Part shown: one piece after another, positions 6,831-7,984 of the stretch
How the letters are laid out: each line of letters opens with the position of its first letter
Numbering within the stretch: the stretch's first letter is position 1
DNA from: Terriglobia bacterium
GTDB taxonomy: Bacteria; Acidobacteriota; Terriglobia; UBA7540
Reading direction: 5' to 3'
Length of the DNA: 7,984 nt
NCBI GenBank assembly: GCA_030049455.1
Contig: JASIKV010000215.1
Coordinates: 1-7,984 of the forward strand
Translations under genes and position numbers: made by a program
Notes under the pieces: generated by a model
What the model was told of the DNA's origin: nothing
Databases searched by the model: none
Seen by the model: the letters and a program-made list of their open reading frames with translations, nothing else

Positions 6831-6918
6831 GCGAGTTGTTCGCCGGCCCGCGACCTTTTCAATTTCACCGTCGGGGGAATGCGGGGAAAAATCAGGGGTG
6901 CGGGAGATTCCTCCCATC

Positions 6919-7800
6919 ATGTCAATGCCCGAACTCATTTCGGTTCACGACTTCACGATTGAAATTGGCGACATCCCCATCTGCCTTCGCACGGAGAGCG
7001 GCGAGTTCGCGCGGCTTCTGGAGGATCGATACGGCGAATTCGTGACTCAAGATGCATCGCAGCCGGCAACGGCGCCGCCGGCGATGGAGCTCGAAGTTGA
7101 ATTGCTTCCCGAATCCGGAATCGGGAATGATGAGAAGGGTTTGGGAATTGACGCCGAGGAAAATGTCAGCGTCCGCCTTCGGGCCAATCGCTGGGTGATG
7201 GAGCGCGGCGACTTCCGCGCCGAATGGGACCCGGAATGCCGCCGAGGCTGGGTGCGGCAGACTGCAAACCCATATGCCATTGACAGCGTGCTCCGCATTT
7301 TGCACTCGCTCATGCTCGTGCGCACCGGAGGCTTTCTGGTACACGCCGCCAGCGCGGTGCGCAATGGCCGGGCATTCCTATTTGCCGGAGAGTCGGGCGC
7401 GGGGAAAACCACTTTGTCGCGGCTGGCTCCTGCGGGCGTAACGATTCTGACCGATGAAATCTCGTACGTGAAGCCCGCGGCACAGAATTTTTCCGGCACG
7501 CACAGCCAAGCATATGAAGCAATCGGCACGCCGTTCGCCGGCGAGCTGGCGCGGATCGGCAGAAAAACTCGCGCTCCACTTGCCGGGTTATTTATACTGA
7601 GCCAGGGAGCGGAGAACCGCATCGAGCCACTGAGCGAATCCGAAGCGGCATGGGAGCTTTTTCGCCACGTGCTGTTTTTTGCGCGCGACGATGAGTTGGT
7701 GCAGAGCGTTTTCCAGAACATTTTGGATTTTGTTGCGCGCGTTGCCGTTCGCAGGCTGGTCTTCACACCGAGCGCAAGTGTATGGGAGCTGATTGTATGA
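6919..7800 (+). CDS. HprK-like P-loop kinase of a PqqD-associated peptide-modification module
   Basis: This 293-residue protein has a FLVHAASAV segment (His142), the Walker A motif GESGAGKTT at 157-165, ILTDEIS with Asp179/Glu180 in the Walker B position, and GTPFAGE at 203-209. This order matches HPr kinase-like proteins of RiPP and HPr-rel-A-type loci rather than true HPr kinase, which has different flanking domains. The N-terminal 120 residues form the variable domain typical of these relatives. In some lasso-peptide clusters such kinases phosphorylate the precursor's C-terminal serine. No membrane segment is seen, so it should act in the cytoplasm. The start is uncertain: ATG 6919 is chosen, GTG 6898 and ATG 6925 are alternatives, and a GGGAG/CTCCC hairpin (6902-6915) lies just before 6919. 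Its stop overlaps the PqqD-like start by ATGA, so the two are translationally coupled. Confidence 0.8.
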   Translation: MSMPELISVHDFTIEIGDIPICLRTESGEFARLLEDRYGEFVTQDASQPATAPPAMELEVELLPESGIGNDEKGLGIDAEENVSVRLRANRWVMERGDFRAEWDPECRRGWVRQTANPYAIDSVLRILHSLMLVRTGGFLVHAASAVRNGRAFLFAGESGAGKTTLSRLAPAGVTILTDEISYVKPAAQNFSGTHSQAYEAIGTPFAGELARIGRKTRAPLAGLFILSQGAENRIEPLSESEAAWELFRHVLFFARDDELVQSVFQNILDFVARVAVRRLVFTPSASVWELIV

Positions 7801-7984
7801 GCGCAATGTACATTGCCCGCAGCCGGGAGATCGCCGCGCGCGCCCTGGGCGGCGAAATGATGATCATGTCGGCGCGCGATTCGACTCTGTTCAACCTGAA
7901 CGAGTCGGGAACGCTCATTTGGCAATCGGCGGACGGCTCGACCACGCTTGAACAAATTGTCGAGCAGAAGATTTGCGCGGAGTA
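7797..7984 (+). CDS. PqqD-like RiPP recognition element (cut by window end)
   Basis: The first 62 residues are visible. An ARSREIAAR strand, LGGEMMIM, STLFNLNESGTLIW (31-44) and SADGSTTLEQIVEQ (46-59) match the PqqD pattern in which a conserved LNxxGxxIW is followed by DGxxTxxxI. PqqD-type domains bind the leader of a precursor peptide and present it to modifying enzymes. The ATG overlaps the kinase stop (ATGA), so the pair forms one unit. A binding partner with a YxxPxV element, the 56-aa peptide at 1844, exists in this window. Whether the remaining C-terminus is fused to another domain, and which modifying enzymes follow, cannot be seen. Confidence 0.82.
   Translation, partial: MSAMYIARSREIAARALGGEMMIMSARDSTLFNLNESGTLIWQSADGSTTLEQIVEQKICAE

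Noticed and set aside
7047..7955. 302-codon minus-strand open frame opposite the kinase and PqqD-like genes
   Set aside because: The plus strand carries clear Walker A and PqqD motifs; the antisense product is Ser/Arg/Ala-rich without a domain.

Overview
The window is GC-rich (sampled lines in the flanking genes reach about 70% G+C) and densely coded. Its gene types fit an environmental Acidobacteria-like Gram-negative bacterium: a Cys/Thr/Ser-rich secreted propeller protein, a PqqD/HprK-type peptide-modification module, and exported enzymes with unknown partners. This placement is an inference from protein style. No rRNA or other phylogenetic marker is present, and no tRNA, CRISPR array or transposase was seen.

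Layout. (1) 3-1634 (+) is the C-terminal part of a large exported protein: a tail-fibre/adhesin-like small domain followed by a beta-propeller-like repeat region. It is followed by a hairpin and, further on, a long GC-rich palindrome. (2) 1844-2508 (+) is a tight two-gene unit: a 56-aa, two-cysteine peptide that looks like a RiPP precursor, and a soluble S26B-like (Ser/His) signal-peptidase-fold protease. (3) 2547-3482 (-) is an HELVH zinc metalloprotease resembling the M91/NleD effector family, in visibly lower-GC DNA. (4) 3804-6830 (+) is a two-gene unit of exported proteins: a 508-aa protein of unknown function with a coiled coil and two diverged copies of a roughly 100-residue domain, then an M18-type aminopeptidase that carries a signal peptide. 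(5) 6919-7984 (+) is an HprK-like P-loop kinase whose stop overlaps the start of a PqqD-like RiPP recognition element, cut by the window end.

How they may work together. The best candidate for an undescribed system is a peptide-maturation locus made of the 1844 peptide, the S26B-like protease, the HprK-like kinase and the PqqD-like protein. The peptide has a YxxPxV element like the leader motif bound by PqqD-type recognition domains in lasso-peptide systems, and it ends in serine, the kind of residue that HprK-like kinases of some lasso clusters phosphorylate. It has no Asp/Glu after residue 33, so an ordinary lasso ring is unlikely. The two halves are separated by 4.4 kb of peptidase genes, so their link is an inference. 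The biosynthetic enzymes that would decide the class lie, if they exist, beyond base 7984.
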